Source: Chryseobacterium sp. StRB126 (lineage in GTDB: Bacteria; Bacteroidota; Bacteroidia; Flavobacteriales; Weeksellaceae). From it: a DNA stretch of 64,000 nucleotides. Shown here in pieces: positions 47,153 to 55,883 of the stretch (the first letter of the stretch is position 1; every line of letters begins with the position of its first letter). Made by a program: the position numbers and the translations under genes. The notes beneath the pieces were generated by a model. The model did no database searches. It saw nothing but the letters and a program-made list of their open reading frames with translations, and was not told the DNA's origin. The DNA is taken from NCBI RefSeq assembly GCF_000829375.1, contig NZ_AP014624.1:5146001-5210000 (forward strand), given 5' to 3'.

Positions 47153-47884
47153 TTACTGACGATCAGTATTAAGGTTAAGGAAATCTTCCATTCTCAGCAG
47201 ACTTTTCTTATGTTCATAAAAATTGAATAAAGTAAAAATCACCAAGCTTTGCAGTAAAAAAGGGATCAACAATGTAACCGCTACCATAAAGGTATTGGTA
47301 TGATTCTGCTCTCTAAAAAACTGATAAGCATAATGCCCGTCCCTCAGCACCATTTGCAGCATAGATATTGTCCCTATCAGCAGTAATCCCATATTTTGCT
47401 GGTACATCGTATACAGGCATCTCCCTTTGTATTTAAAATCAGGTTTCATATATTTTCGGATTTTAAAATTCAGGATCCATGCCGTTCCCAGCACTAATAA
47501 AAATATTCCGTTCAATCCTTTGAAAAGAATGCTGTACGTTTCTACACTATTGGAAAGATAAATCAACAGCATATTGATTCCGAAAAACAGCAGTCCTATT
47601 AAAAAAGATTTTTTCAACAGACTGTTGTATTTTTCACGGATTACTTTCTTTGCGATCAATGGAATAGGTTCCCTAAAAAACATCCAGTATCCTGTGGCCG
47701 TAAATTCATCCTTCCATAATTCTTTTACTCGGGAAAGAGCTTCTTCAAAGCTGAGATTTTCCTCCAGTTCCCAATCCATGATCTGATTAATCATATGATC
47801 TTTAATCTCTATCTGGAGGTCCAGTGAAAGGTTTTTGGAAATAAGATACTCTGTAACCTTACTTTCCTGCACTGTGCTTATCAT
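47153..47884 (-). CDS. membrane protein with HAAS-like N-terminal domain, paralog A
   Basis: The 243-residue protein has a helical N-terminal domain with YLISKNLSLDLQIEIKDHMI and LSFEEALSRVKELWKDEF, matching paralog B position by position, then four or five membrane segments. Its ATG overlaps the end of the PadR gene by four bases, so expression is tightly coupled to the regulator. A role as a membrane sensor or effector working with PadR is an inference from this arrangement. Confidence 0.7.
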   Translation of the reverse strand: MISTVQESKVTEYLISKNLSLDLQIEIKDHMINQIMDWELEENLSFEEALSRVKELWKDEFTATGYWMFFREPIPLIAKKVIREKYNSLLKKSFLIGLLFFGINMLLIYLSNSVETYSILFKGLNGIFLLVLGTAWILNFKIRKYMKPDFKYKGRCLYTMYQQNMGLLLIGTISMLQMVLRDGHYAYQFFREQNHTNTFMVAVTLLIPFLLQSLVIFTLFNFYEHKKSLLRMEDFLNLNTDRQ

Positions 47885-48204
47885 ATGCTAAAAATAGATT
47901 GAAGATTTATCAGATAACTTTTCATCTCACTCTCCTGCTCTGCCTGCTGTTTCTTTCCTTTTTCAGTAAGCAGGTAGTATTTACGATCTCTTCCGTTTAT
48001 TTTCTGAATTTCCGAAGTAATCATCCCATCGTTCTCCAGCTTATGAAGTAACGGATAAAGTGCTCCTTCTGTCATCTCAAGTTCACCCTGGGTAAGCTCT
48101 TTGGCTCTTTGGGTAATTTGGTAGCCATACATTTTAACCTCTTTTGAAAGCAACTTCAAAATAATGTTCTGTAACGTTCCTTTATAAAGACTGTTTTTTT
48201 TCAT
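47881..48204 (-). CDS. PadR family transcriptional regulator
   Basis: The 107-residue protein is a short PadR regulator with the winged helix LYKGTLQNIILKLLSKEVKMYGYQI (given by its ends LYKGTLQNII and KMYGYQI), the segment ELEMTEGALYPLLHKLENDGMI and the wing GRDRKYYLLTEKGKK. A dyad at its own promoter suggests autorepression. It is the first gene of an operon with two HAAS-like membrane proteins. Confidence 0.92.
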   Translation of the reverse strand: MKKNSLYKGTLQNIILKLLSKEVKMYGYQITQRAKELTQGELEMTEGALYPLLHKLENDGMITSEIQKINGRDRKYYLLTEKGKKQQAEQESEMKSYLINLQSIFSI

Positions 48205-48224
48205 GGTGCTATTTTAATACATTG

Positions 48225-48252
48225 CAAACATATGCATAATTTTCTTATGCAT
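48225..48252 (-). promoter_or_regulatory. PadR operon promoter with adjacent dyad (candidate PadR operator)
   Basis: The minus-strand -7 element TATGTTTG (48225-48232) is directly joined by ATGCATAA-N5-TTATGCAT (48232-48252), a perfect 8-bp dyad located in the -7/-33 spacer. PadR proteins bind such ATG/CAT dyads in their own promoters. The site is also 32 bases from the divergent 2'-5' RNA ligase gene and might affect it. Confidence 0.6.
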
Positions 48253-48283
48253 TAAATTTATTTTAAAATTTTTATTTTGCCTT

Positions 48284-48697
48284 ATGAAAAAGATGTACTT
48301 CATTGCAATTTACCCACCTGAGGAAATCATTAAGGAGATTAGGGACTTTAAAAGAGATATGGCTATTTTTTATCATAGTTCTCAGGCGCTAAAAAATGAT
48401 GCCCATATCACCCTTTTCCCTCCTTTCTCCAGAGAACCGGAATTAGAGGAAGATATTCACGCTGCTTTTCAGAAAATTAATACCAGTCTTCCGCCATTTG
48501 AAATTGAATTGAATGGTTTCGGTAGTTTTCCCAATCCCAAAAATCCGGTGATCTTTGTGCATCCTGAAGATAATATTCGCTTAACAGATCTTTACAACAG
48601 GGTAAAACAACAGTTTAGCTTTGCAAAATATTCTTTCACCCCTCATATGACCATAGGCTACAGAGATTTGAGTTGGGAAAATTATCTTAAAGCCTGA
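48284..48697 (+). CDS. 2'-5' RNA ligase family protein, cut short by an in-frame TGA
   Basis: The 137-residue product has the two-histidine phosphoesterase repeats HITLFPP (HxT) and HMTIGYR (HxT), which form the active site of 2'-5' RNA ligases and cyclic phosphodiesterases. It ends at a TGA (48695-48697) directly after SWENYLKA, but the same frame continues protein-like for another 39 codons up to a terminator, which would give the normal family length of about 177. Both catalytic motifs lie before the stop, so the short form might retain some activity. Confidence 0.85.
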   Translation: MKKMYFIAIYPPEEIIKEIRDFKRDMAIFYHSSQALKNDAHITLFPPFSREPELEEDIHAAFQKINTSLPPFEIELNGFGSFPNPKNPVIFVHPEDNIRLTDLYNRVKQQFSFAKYSFTPHMTIGYRDLSWENYLKA

Positions 48698-48817
48698 GAA
48701 AAATATCAACACAAGGAATACAAAACGAAATTTTTAGTTGATAAAATCCTATTGTTACGCCATGATGGGAATTGGGTTCCTATTGCAGAGAAAAAGCTAA
48801 AGAAATCAACTAGCTAG
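48698..48817 (+). pseudogene. in-frame continuation of the 2'-5' RNA ligase gene after the TGA
   Basis: The frame reads EKYQHKEYKTKF, then VDKILLLRHDGNWVPI and a lysine-rich end, stopping with TAG inside the terminator hairpin. The LLRHDGNW segment is the usual last strand of this family. The TGA at 48695 occupies a place where Trp (TGG) would fit. Confidence 0.65.
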
Positions 48818-48828
48818 TTGATTTCTTT
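48799..48828. terminator. bidirectional terminator
   Basis: A perfect 30-base palindrome centred on ACTAGCTAGT with A- and T-rich flanks serves the 2'-5' RNA ligase gene and the convergent M64 peptidase gene. The end of the RNA ligase frame falls inside it. Confidence 0.85.
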
Positions 48829-48838
48829 TGGCTTAAAT

Positions 48839-50195
48839 TTATTCTTTTATAATCTTTTGGGAAATAATAATGTTTTTGTTTTCAATGATATTCATCAGAT
48901 AAGTTCCTGTCGGAAAATTTTTAATATCAATTTTGATTGATGCGGGCTCGCTTAGCTCAAACTTATTAGGAATATGTTTTCCTGAAGCATCATATATTTC
49001 AACATTCACATTTTTCGAGAAGTCATTTTTTCCTTTTACATAAAATTCACCTGTTGTTGGGTTCGGATAGATACTGAATCTTCTTTCTTCTGCATTCACT
49101 TCAGAAAGTCCAAGGGTAGATTTTATTAATGTCCAAGAAACATTTGTAATATGTATACTGCTATGATTATCCACTTTCAAAAGAGGATTGTTATCTACAA
49201 CAGAAAAGAGTAATGTATTACTTCCCGCATTAAGTTGTGAAGGGCTCAGAGTAAGTGTATTTCCCGTGGCTGTAAGTGTGGTTCCGTTCAACTAAAGTAT
49301 TAGGAACAGGAAGTATTTCATTCACTGTGAAGGTAACATCCGCTGAAGCATTTACTGAAGATGTATTGGCCGGTGTAAAAGAATCCACAGGAGAAACCAA
49401 TGAATGAATTTTTTCAATGATCGTTTCTTTACACACGGAACAAAATTCTCTATCAAGAAATCTCATTTCGCAATTCTCATGAGGTCTGAACCATGTTGGG
49501 CTCTCTGTATACGGATTGATTCCTATTCCATTTATTCCGATCCAGTTTTTCCATTTTATTGTAGCAGGGTTGGAGTTCTGAGTTTTATTGGGAGATTCAA
49601 GTGAACCTGCAAACCAATATTCATCGGCTAACTCCCCAAATGAGTGTCCTAATTCATGAACTACAATCTCATTGGATGCAGCCGCTAAAGAAACAAAAGC
49701 ATAAGTGCCGCCACAGCCTCCATATTCTGTGGAGTTACCTAATATGTATGTAATATCATAATCAGGAATATTAGCAGCAAGTACCTGTCCTACTTTATTA
49801 GTGGTATTACTGTACATACATCTGTGAACTCCGAAATCAAATGAAGAACCAAGATAGTTGTTGGGATTAGATACAGGAATTACCGGCTCAATAACATCTG
49901 TAGCAGTTCCCGGGTGCTTTACTCCAGATTCTGTGGAGACAACTTTAACAGCATAGGCATTGAAGTAATTTTTATACTGATTATAGGGGCTTTTTGTAAA
50001 AAGATAATTTATAGTAGTAGTAGTAGTAGTAGCTGATGTAGTAAATGCAGCTTGTTCAGAAGTGGTAAATCCATCTCCTAGTACAGCAATTACTACACGT
50101 TTATTATTATCCCCATTTTGTAAAAGAGGAACCGTTTCAAATACCTGAGCAAAACAACTGCTACTAATCAAAAGGGAAAATAAAACTTTTTTCAT
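48839..50195 (-). pseudogene. secreted M64 family metallopeptidase with T9SS type A tail, frame interrupted
   Basis: Two frames together make one gene. The first (50195 down to 49230) encodes a signal peptide (ending CFAQ) and an M64 peptidase domain with IVVHELGHSFGELADEY (zinc HELGH, residues 180-184). At about 49285-49291, after LPVPNTLVE, the coding character moves to another frame, which continues as NGTTLTATGNTLTLSPSQLN and ends with a T9SS type A tail, FSIYPNPTTGEFYVKG ... FPTGTYLMNI ... KIIKE. The catalytic part is intact but the product of frame 1 would lack the sorting signal and so might stay in the periplasm. The gene's start overlaps the upstream gene by four bases. Confidence 0.82.
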
Positions 50196-50680
50196 AATGA
50201 TAGTTTTTGAGTGAATAATAGTTGAGCTCCTGACTCTGTTACTTTCTCAATTTTTACAAGTTTGATATTTTCAGAATAAGAAAACCTTGCACTGAACTCC
50301 GCGTTCTGAAGAGATGCTTTTTGTCTTGTAATTCCTTCTTTTTCGTAAACTTCTAATTCAGGGTTGAGCGGATTTTTTATAAGCTGTTGGGCTATTTCTC
50401 TTCCTCCCGATTCTGCAAGTGTAATGATATAGTCGCCTTTTTGGGCTTCATTTCTTTTAAAAGAAACAATGAATTTCAATCTTCCATTTGAAATTCTGCT
50501 GTTTTGGAGGACGATTTTGTCAATCCCTGATTGATCTTTATCTGCCTTAAAAAACAGATAAATAATTCTGTCATTTTCTGTTGCAACAGAGGTATTAGCG
50601 GATAACTCTGTCTCACTTTTTTTTTGAAAACTACATAATAAAAGAGTGAGAATGATTAGACCATTGAATATTTTTTTCAT
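50192..50680 (-). CDS. secreted or anchored protein upstream of the M64 peptidase, unknown
   Basis: The 162-residue protein starts at the ATG at 50680 with a hydrophobic N-terminal segment (IFNGLIILTLLLCSF) and continues as a mainly beta, charged domain with no recognised family. Its stop overlaps the M64 gene start by four bases, so the two are translated together. It could be a chaperone, inhibitor or propeptide-like partner of the peptidase, but only the gene arrangement suggests this. Confidence 0.6.
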   Translation of the reverse strand: MKKIFNGLIILTLLLCSFQKKSETELSANTSVATENDRIIYLFFKADKDQSGIDKIVLQNSRISNGRLKFIVSFKRNEAQKGDYIITLAESGGREIAQQLIKNPLNPELEVYEKEGITRQKASLQNAEFSARFSYSENIKLVKIEKVTESGAQLLFTQKLSL

Positions 50681-50852
50681 AATCAATTTTTATTTAAAAT
50701 TAATAAAGTCTTCAAACAATTTCAATCAAAAACAGAAAAAAAACAAAAATACACAGAAAAAACACCAAAACAGTCAATGTAAAAATGAAAATTTTAAATA
50801 TAATTAAATATTTAAAATATATTTTTCCACTCTTTAAAATGTGAGAAAGCCC

Positions 50853-50860
50853 TATCTTTG
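50853..50860 (+). promoter_or_regulatory. -7 promoter element of ruvC
   Basis: TATCTTTG matches TAnnTTTG only six bases before the ATG at 50867, so the transcript should start at or next to the A of the start codon. It also rules out the earlier in-frame TTG at 50858. Confidence 0.7.
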
Positions 50861-50866
50861 CCCCCA

Positions 50867-51421
50867 ATGATTGCAGAGAAGATAATTTTAGGTATTGATC
50901 CCGGAACCGCTATTATGGGATTTGGTCTCATTTCCGTTAAAAAAGGTAAAATGGAAATGGTTTCTATTCATGAACTAATTCTGAAAAAATACCCCAACCA
51001 TGAGACCAAACTAAAATATATTTTTGAAAAAACTTTAGCGCTTATTGATGAATATCATCCTGATGAAGTAGCACTTGAAGCTCCATTCTTTGGAAAAAAC
51101 GTACAAAGTATGCTGAAACTAGGCCGTGCTCAAGGAGTCGCTATGGCAGCTAGCTTGTACAGAAATATTCCTATTACAGAATATTCTCCTAAAAAAATCA
51201 AAATGGCCATCACCGGAAATGGTAATGCCAGCAAAGAACAGGTAGCAGGAATGCTTCAGAATCTTCTTAATCTAAAGGAGTTTCCAACAAAATATTTAGA
51301 TGCTTCCGATGGTCTTGCTGTTGCTGTATGTCATCATTTTAATTCTGGAACCATTACGGATACAAAATCGTATTCTGGATGGGATAGCTTTTTGAAGCAA
51401 AATCCGGATAGGCTAAAGTAA
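50867..51421 (+). CDS. ruvC: Holliday junction endonuclease RuvC
   Basis: The 184-residue protein is RuvC, which resolves Holliday junctions with RuvAB. Catalytic acidic residues are visible in ILGIDPGTAIMGFG (Asp 11), VALEAPFFGKN (Glu) and LDASDGLAVAVCHHF (Asp and His). KNVQSMLKLGRAQGVAM is the family helix. The mRNA is predicted leaderless. ruvA and ruvB are not in the window. Confidence 0.95.
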   Translation: MIAEKIILGIDPGTAIMGFGLISVKKGKMEMVSIHELILKKYPNHETKLKYIFEKTLALIDEYHPDEVALEAPFFGKNVQSMLKLGRAQGVAMAASLYRNIPITEYSPKKIKMAITGNGNASKEQVAGMLQNLLNLKEFPTKYLDASDGLAVAVCHHFNSGTITDTKSYSGWDSFLKQNPDRLK

Positions 51422-51451
51422 GTACTTTTATGAGATGCATAAAAAAGTTAC

Positions 51452-52108
51452 TTAATCTAATATCAATGGAATTTTCTTTGTTTTTAAAATACCATGAAAT
51501 ATTTTAATATTATTTTTTTTCAAAGAGTCTAACTGCTCTTCTGGCAAATACTTTTTTACCTCAGTCCTGTCAAAGTTTAATTCTACCTGAATAAAATAGT
51601 CCTTTTTTTTATCAAAAGTATAGTAAGCACCTGAAGACTCTAAATCCTTTTTAAAAATTGAAATTTTCTTTGAGATTGTCTTTTCTTTATCTGGAGCCAA
51701 AACAAATTTTGATTTTGTAATGACCTTATATGTCTTTGTTCCCCAATAGTCAATCTTAACACCTTGATTCAAAAGTTTTTTCCATAGTAAAGAATCTTTG
51801 CGTTCATTGAGTATAAACTGATCCATTTCTTTTCCTCTAGGTTGTTCCCTATCAATATAAACTGTACTCACAATGGGTTCTTTACCTTCTTTATCTGTTA
51901 TTAATATCGTTCCTCCTAAATACCCCCAGCCTCCGCTATTAATAAATGAAGGCGGATAAAAAATATACTTTACACCTGTATCATTATTGATCACAAAACA
52001 AGAGTTTTTATTTGTCTGATATTCTGCATCACAAAAGTTGAGTGCTATGCATGTTCGAGTGCAGCTTAGACACATCGTAAGAACCATGAATAACAAGATC
52101 TGTTTCAT
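51452..52108 (-). CDS. lipoprotein, unknown function
   Basis: The 218-residue protein has a signal sequence with CLSC (Cys 16) and further cysteines close by (TRTCIALNFCDAEY). The rest is a mixed alpha/beta soluble domain with SGGWGYLGGTILI and KKDYFIQVELNFD. I do not recognise a family. It is 34 bases downstream of the gene at 52143, so the two form a likely operon. Confidence 0.6.
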   Translation of the reverse strand: MKQILLFMVLTMCLSCTRTCIALNFCDAEYQTNKNSCFVINNDTGVKYIFYPPSFINSGGWGYLGGTILITDKEGKEPIVSTVYIDREQPRGKEMDQFILNERKDSLLWKKLLNQGVKIDYWGTKTYKVITKSKFVLAPDKEKTISKKISIFKKDLESSGAYYTFDKKKDYFIQVELNFDRTEVKKYLPEEQLDSLKKNNIKIFHGILKTKKIPLILD

Positions 52109-52142
52109 ACTTTATTTTCGAATTTTAATGAAAATCTATTGA

Positions 52143-52598
52143 TCATCTTTTAAAATAAATCCAGTCGCTACTTATATTATCGCAATTTTTACAAATACTT
52201 GTTTCTAAAGAAACTTTAAACCGATACCATTTATCTTTTTTTAAAGAATAAGTACTGCTTAGTATCCTGAATTTATATTGCTTTATCATATCCTTTTTGA
52301 GTAAGAATTTATAAGGAAAACATGGTTGTATAAAGCAGTCAAAATGTTTCCTGGCAAAATCTATATCCTCATATACTCCGGCTTCAGTATCACTTTTCTG
52401 AAATGCAGTAACCACCAGAGCATTATTATCAATCTTTTCCGAAACTTTAATTGGTGTTTTATTAGGATTTCCGATTTCAAGAATAACCTCTCCTGTATGA
52501 ATATTATCAAGATTCAATTTATAAGTATACTCTGTTCTTTCCTGTCTTAGGCAGATCATAGGTATTAAAATAAAAAGGAAGATAGCTATTGGTTTCAT
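52143..52598 (-). CDS. secreted protein with four cysteines, unknown function
   Basis: The 151-residue protein has an N-terminal hydrophobic signal (FLFILIPMICL) and a beta-rich domain with a GEVILEIGNPNKTPIKV strand pair, a DCFIQPCFPYKF segment and CKNCDN near the end. The paired cysteines suggest disulfides or metal binding. It does not match a family I know. The fold could be an Ig-like or C2-like sandwich. Confidence 0.55.
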   Translation of the reverse strand: MKPIAIFLFILIPMICLRQERTEYTYKLNLDNIHTGEVILEIGNPNKTPIKVSEKIDNNALVVTAFQKSDTEAGVYEDIDFARKHFDCFIQPCFPYKFLLKKDMIKQYKFRILSSTYSLKKDKWYRFKVSLETSICKNCDNISSDWIYFKR

Positions 52599-52871
52599 AA
52601 GCTTATACAGTTTGAAAAATAAATTAATCAGATATTACTTCTCATCAATTTAATCTATCCAAGAATAGTATTTCAATCACAAGTCTCATTTTAACAATCA
52701 ATTATATTAATTCCTTACTGAGACAAGAAACGAGCCTTCTACACATAGAAATAAAATTAATCAATTTTTTTAATACGTGAAACCATCGTCTCAACAAGTT
52801 ATTTAAAGCCAACAGTTAAATTACTTGGTAAAACATAATACTATCTTTTACATTGGTATGATTTTTAATAT

Positions 52872-52879
52872 TACCTTTG
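52872..52879 (+). promoter_or_regulatory. -7 promoter element of the DUF4407-AAA/M41 operon
   Basis: TACCTTTG matches TAnnTTTG and ends 12 bases before the ATG at 52892. It overlaps the earlier in-frame TTG at 52877, which is therefore not used as a start. Confidence 0.6.
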
Positions 52880-52891
52880 TATAAATTTTCT

Positions 52892-53965
52892 ATGATGAAA
52901 ACAAACCAACAAACTATAAATCAAACGAATCATAAAATAAATTGGTTCCAGAAGTTCCTGATGGTATGCTCCGGTGGGAATATTCATATTTTAAGAAAGA
53001 CTCCGAGTGAATGGAATAAATTTTCCGGTATTGGAGGTATTGTGCTTTTCACTGCCGTGTTTGCTACTTTATCAGCAGGTTATGCCATGTATACCGTATT
53101 TGATGATATCTGGGCAGCAGTAGGATTTGGAATTTTATGGGGATTAATGATTTTTAATCTTGACCGGTATATTGTGTCTTCCATCAAAAAAACCGGAACA
53201 TGGTGGAATCAGATATTGATGTCTATTCCCCGTTTAATCCTTGCTACATTTTTAGGAATTATTATTTCAAAACCTTTAGAGCTTAAAATCTTTGAAAAGG
53301 AGGTGAATAAACAACTGAACACCATTATTCAAAGAAATAAAAAACAACTTCAGGGTGAAATGAGCGGAAGAATTCTTCAGCAGAGCGGCCCTTTTGAAAC
53401 GGAAAAGAAACAAATCGCAGAAAAAACTGCCCTATATCAACAGTCATACGATTCTGCAGCTGTAGAACTTGAAAAGGAAATTTTGGGGAAAGAGTCCGGT
53501 TTAACCAGTGGAAAAGAAGGATTCGGGCCGAATGCTAAGCGCAAGCAGCAATTGAAGGAGCAACGCAGACAGGATCTTGAAAACTATCAAAAACAGGTAG
53601 CTCCAAGACTGGCATATCTGGATCAGGAAATTTCAAAGGTGTATACCAATCTTGAAACTGAAAGAAAGTCTACAGAAACCTTTGAAGATAAATTTAACGG
53701 TTTTGCTGCCCGACTTCAGGCTTTGGACGAACTCGGTAAAAGCTCAGCCATCATAGGATTGGCAGCCACTTTTATCATGGGTTTATTTATCTGTCTTGAA
53801 ATCTCACCGGTTCTGGTAAAACTAATTTCTCATGTTGGACCTTACGACTATCTTTTAGAAAAAACAGAAAACGACTTCAGATTATATTCGAAGGAAAAAA
53901 TTGAAAAGGGAAATGCTCTAACTGATTTCAGAGTTGAAGATTTCAAGGATAATCTAAAAAAATAG
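52892..53965 (+). CDS. DUF4407 membrane protein with large coiled-coil domain
   Basis: The 357-residue protein has three membrane segments near the N-terminus (about 45-65, 75-95 and 110-135; GIVLFTAVFATLSAGYAMY, FGILWGLMIFNLDRYIV, LILATFLGIIIS). A long charged, Gln-rich coiled-coil region follows (about 140-280), then a fourth segment (SSAIIGLAATFIMGLFICLE) and a short charged tail. FNLDRYIVSSIKK is a DUF4407 hallmark. The next gene, an AAA/M41 protease without membrane segments, starts 14 bases downstream, so DUF4407 is a candidate membrane anchor or substrate adaptor for it. Confidence 0.88.
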   Translation: MMKTNQQTINQTNHKINWFQKFLMVCSGGNIHILRKTPSEWNKFSGIGGIVLFTAVFATLSAGYAMYTVFDDIWAAVGFGILWGLMIFNLDRYIVSSIKKTGTWWNQILMSIPRLILATFLGIIISKPLELKIFEKEVNKQLNTIIQRNKKQLQGEMSGRILQQSGPFETEKKQIAEKTALYQQSYDSAAVELEKEILGKESGLTSGKEGFGPNAKRKQQLKEQRRQDLENYQKQVAPRLAYLDQEISKVYTNLETERKSTETFEDKFNGFAARLQALDELGKSSAIIGLAATFIMGLFICLEISPVLVKLISHVGPYDYLLEKTENDFRLYSKEKIEKGNALTDFRVEDFKDNLKK

Positions 53966-53979
53966 TGTATTTTTCATCC

Positions 53980-55842
53980 ATGATTATTGATAAAGAAGAA
54001 ATCCAGAAGAAAAAGAAAAAGCTGGACGATTGTAAGGCTTATCTTAAAAAAGAATTTATTGGCATAGATAAGATCATCGATGATATCATGGAATATCTGC
54101 AGATCTGGTATCTGATGCCTGAGATCCTAACCCGCCCTGTAGTTATCAATCTATGGGGAATGACCGGAGTGGGAAAAACCGACCTGGTAAGAAAAATGGT
54201 TCGTTTTCTTGATTTTCAAAACCGTTTTGTGGAGATTGAATTAAGCAATACGGATGAAACTTCATGGAGTAAAAGCGTTTCCGATATCTTACAAAGTAAT
54301 GGACTAAGTGATGAGAAGCCAAGCATCGCCCTTTTCGACGAGATCCAACGTTTTAATACTATAGATCCGGATGGCATTCCGGTTCCACAAACCAAATTCA
54401 CTGATTTTTGGGAACTTTTAAGTGATGGGCGCCTAAGCAAAAGAGAACGGGAAGATCTTGAACATTATTTATTCTCTTACCTTTTCCGAAAGAAAGAAAA
54501 TGACAGACGAAAACTAAATGGAGAAATAGAACTGGATGAAAATCCGTACCTGAACTTATGGGATGCCAAAGAATTAAAAAAATACCTCAGCATGGATGAT
54601 GATGTGATGAGCATCATTGACATGAAAGAGGAAGACATGATTAAGCTGATCCGAAAAAAGCAGAAAGAAAAGAAAATCTATGAACCCGTGGATTACAGCA
54701 AGATGCTTATCATCATCAGCGGAAATCTGGATGAAGCCTTTCAGATGTCAAAAGAAACCAGTGAAGCAGATGTGGATGCCAATATTTACCATGCATTCAC
54801 TAAAAAAATAACAGTTGTTGATATTAAAAATGCCCTAGCCAGAAAATTCCGTCCTGAGCAGGTAGCCAGATTCGGGAATATTCATCTAATTTATTTTTCA
54901 TTAAAAACCGAGGATTTTCATACATTGATCCAAAGAGAGATCAATAATCTGAAACATCAAACAAAAACAAAATTCGGAGTTTCTTTAAAAATAAATAAAG
55001 CCATCAACGAGCTGATCTACAGAAATGGAGTATTTCCCGTTCAGGGAGTTCGTCCTGTATTCAGCAGTGTTGTGGATATTTTGGATACCAACCTCAGCAA
55101 GTTCTTGTTTGAGGCCATTATTCATGATGATAAAAACATCGAAATCAATTATCTTCAGGAGAAAAAAATTATTGCAGGAAAGATTGGTAACAGGATCATT
55201 GAAATTCCTTATCTGGGAAGAATTGACAGCATACGACAAGCCAACCAACAAGATGCTATAGCCAATATCAGTGTTCATGAATGTGGACATGCAGTCTCTT
55301 ATATGCTATACACAGGCTTTGCCCCATTACAGCTTAAAAGTAAGGTAGCAAGCAGCTATGCAGCCGGCTTTACTTTCCCACACCAAATCCATGACACTAA
55401 GGAAAGCCTTCTGGATAGAATCAAAATTTATCTTGCCGGAGGAATTGCTGAAGAAATTATTTTCGGAGACCAGCATGCCAGTATTGGCAGAAGCCACGAC
55501 AGGGAACAAGCAACAAGCCTGGCTATTGATTTTATCAGAAAATATGGTTTTGAAGAAGATTTTCAGGCTACTTATAATCTGGAAGCTTATCCTCACCGTA
55601 TGCAGCAGCACATCACAGATGAAAGAATAGAAAAACTGATGCAGGAACTTGTACAAAAAACAAGAGAAGACCTGATTCTGCATCTTGATCTGCTTAAAAA
55701 CATGAGCAAAACCCTTAGCGAAAAAGGAAGTATGTCTCCAAAAGAAATCTATGATATTGCAGTTAAGCACCAATTGGAAGTAAGCATCAAAGAGGAAGGT
55801 TATCTGCATATTATAAATTATCATGATTTACTAAATTCCTAG
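53980..55842 (+). CDS. AAA+ ATPase fused to an M41 (FtsH-type) metalloprotease domain, no membrane segment
   Basis: The 620-residue protein joins two parts. Residues about 40-360 form an AAA+ module of Clp/AAA_2 type, with Walker A GMTGVGKT (60-67), Walker B IALFDE (116-121) and an arginine-finger-like segment RKFRPEQVARFG. Residues about 420-600 match the M41 peptidase of FtsH: SVHECGHAVSYML (zinc HECGH, 433-437), YLAGGIAEEIIFGD and HDREQATSLAI, whose Asp is the third zinc ligand. FtsH itself has two N-terminal membrane segments and a classic AAA domain; neither is seen here. A GTG at 53965 overlapping the DUF4407 stop is an alternative start. It is co-transcribed with DUF4407. Confidence 0.88.
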   Translation: MIIDKEEIQKKKKKLDDCKAYLKKEFIGIDKIIDDIMEYLQIWYLMPEILTRPVVINLWGMTGVGKTDLVRKMVRFLDFQNRFVEIELSNTDETSWSKSVSDILQSNGLSDEKPSIALFDEIQRFNTIDPDGIPVPQTKFTDFWELLSDGRLSKREREDLEHYLFSYLFRKKENDRRKLNGEIELDENPYLNLWDAKELKKYLSMDDDVMSIIDMKEEDMIKLIRKKQKEKKIYEPVDYSKMLIIISGNLDEAFQMSKETSEADVDANIYHAFTKKITVVDIKNALARKFRPEQVARFGNIHLIYFSLKTEDFHTLIQREINNLKHQTKTKFGVSLKINKAINELIYRNGVFPVQGVRPVFSSVVDILDTNLSKFLFEAIIHDDKNIEINYLQEKKIIAGKIGNRIIEIPYLGRIDSIRQANQQDAIANISVHECGHAVSYMLYTGFAPLQLKSKVASSYAAGFTFPHQIHDTKESLLDRIKIYLAGGIAEEIIFGDQHASIGRSHDREQATSLAIDFIRKYGFEEDFQATYNLEAYPHRMQQHITDERIEKLMQELVQKTREDLILHLDLLKNMSKTLSEKGSMSPKEIYDIAVKHQLEVSIKEEGYLHIINYHDLLNS

Positions 55843-55883
55843 AGAAAATATCTATAGAAATCGTAAAAACCATTAATAAATTC

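Noticed and set aside
50012..50032. Seven TAG units in a row (trinucleotide repeat)
   Set aside because: It encodes a short poly-Thr stretch in the M64 gene. Length change would stay in frame, so a phase-variation switch is unlikely and it does not explain the frame break 700 bases downstream.
51417..51460. Imperfect hairpin between ruvC and the convergent lipoprotein gene
   Set aside because: The arms contain bulges and no clear loop, so a terminator call is not secure.
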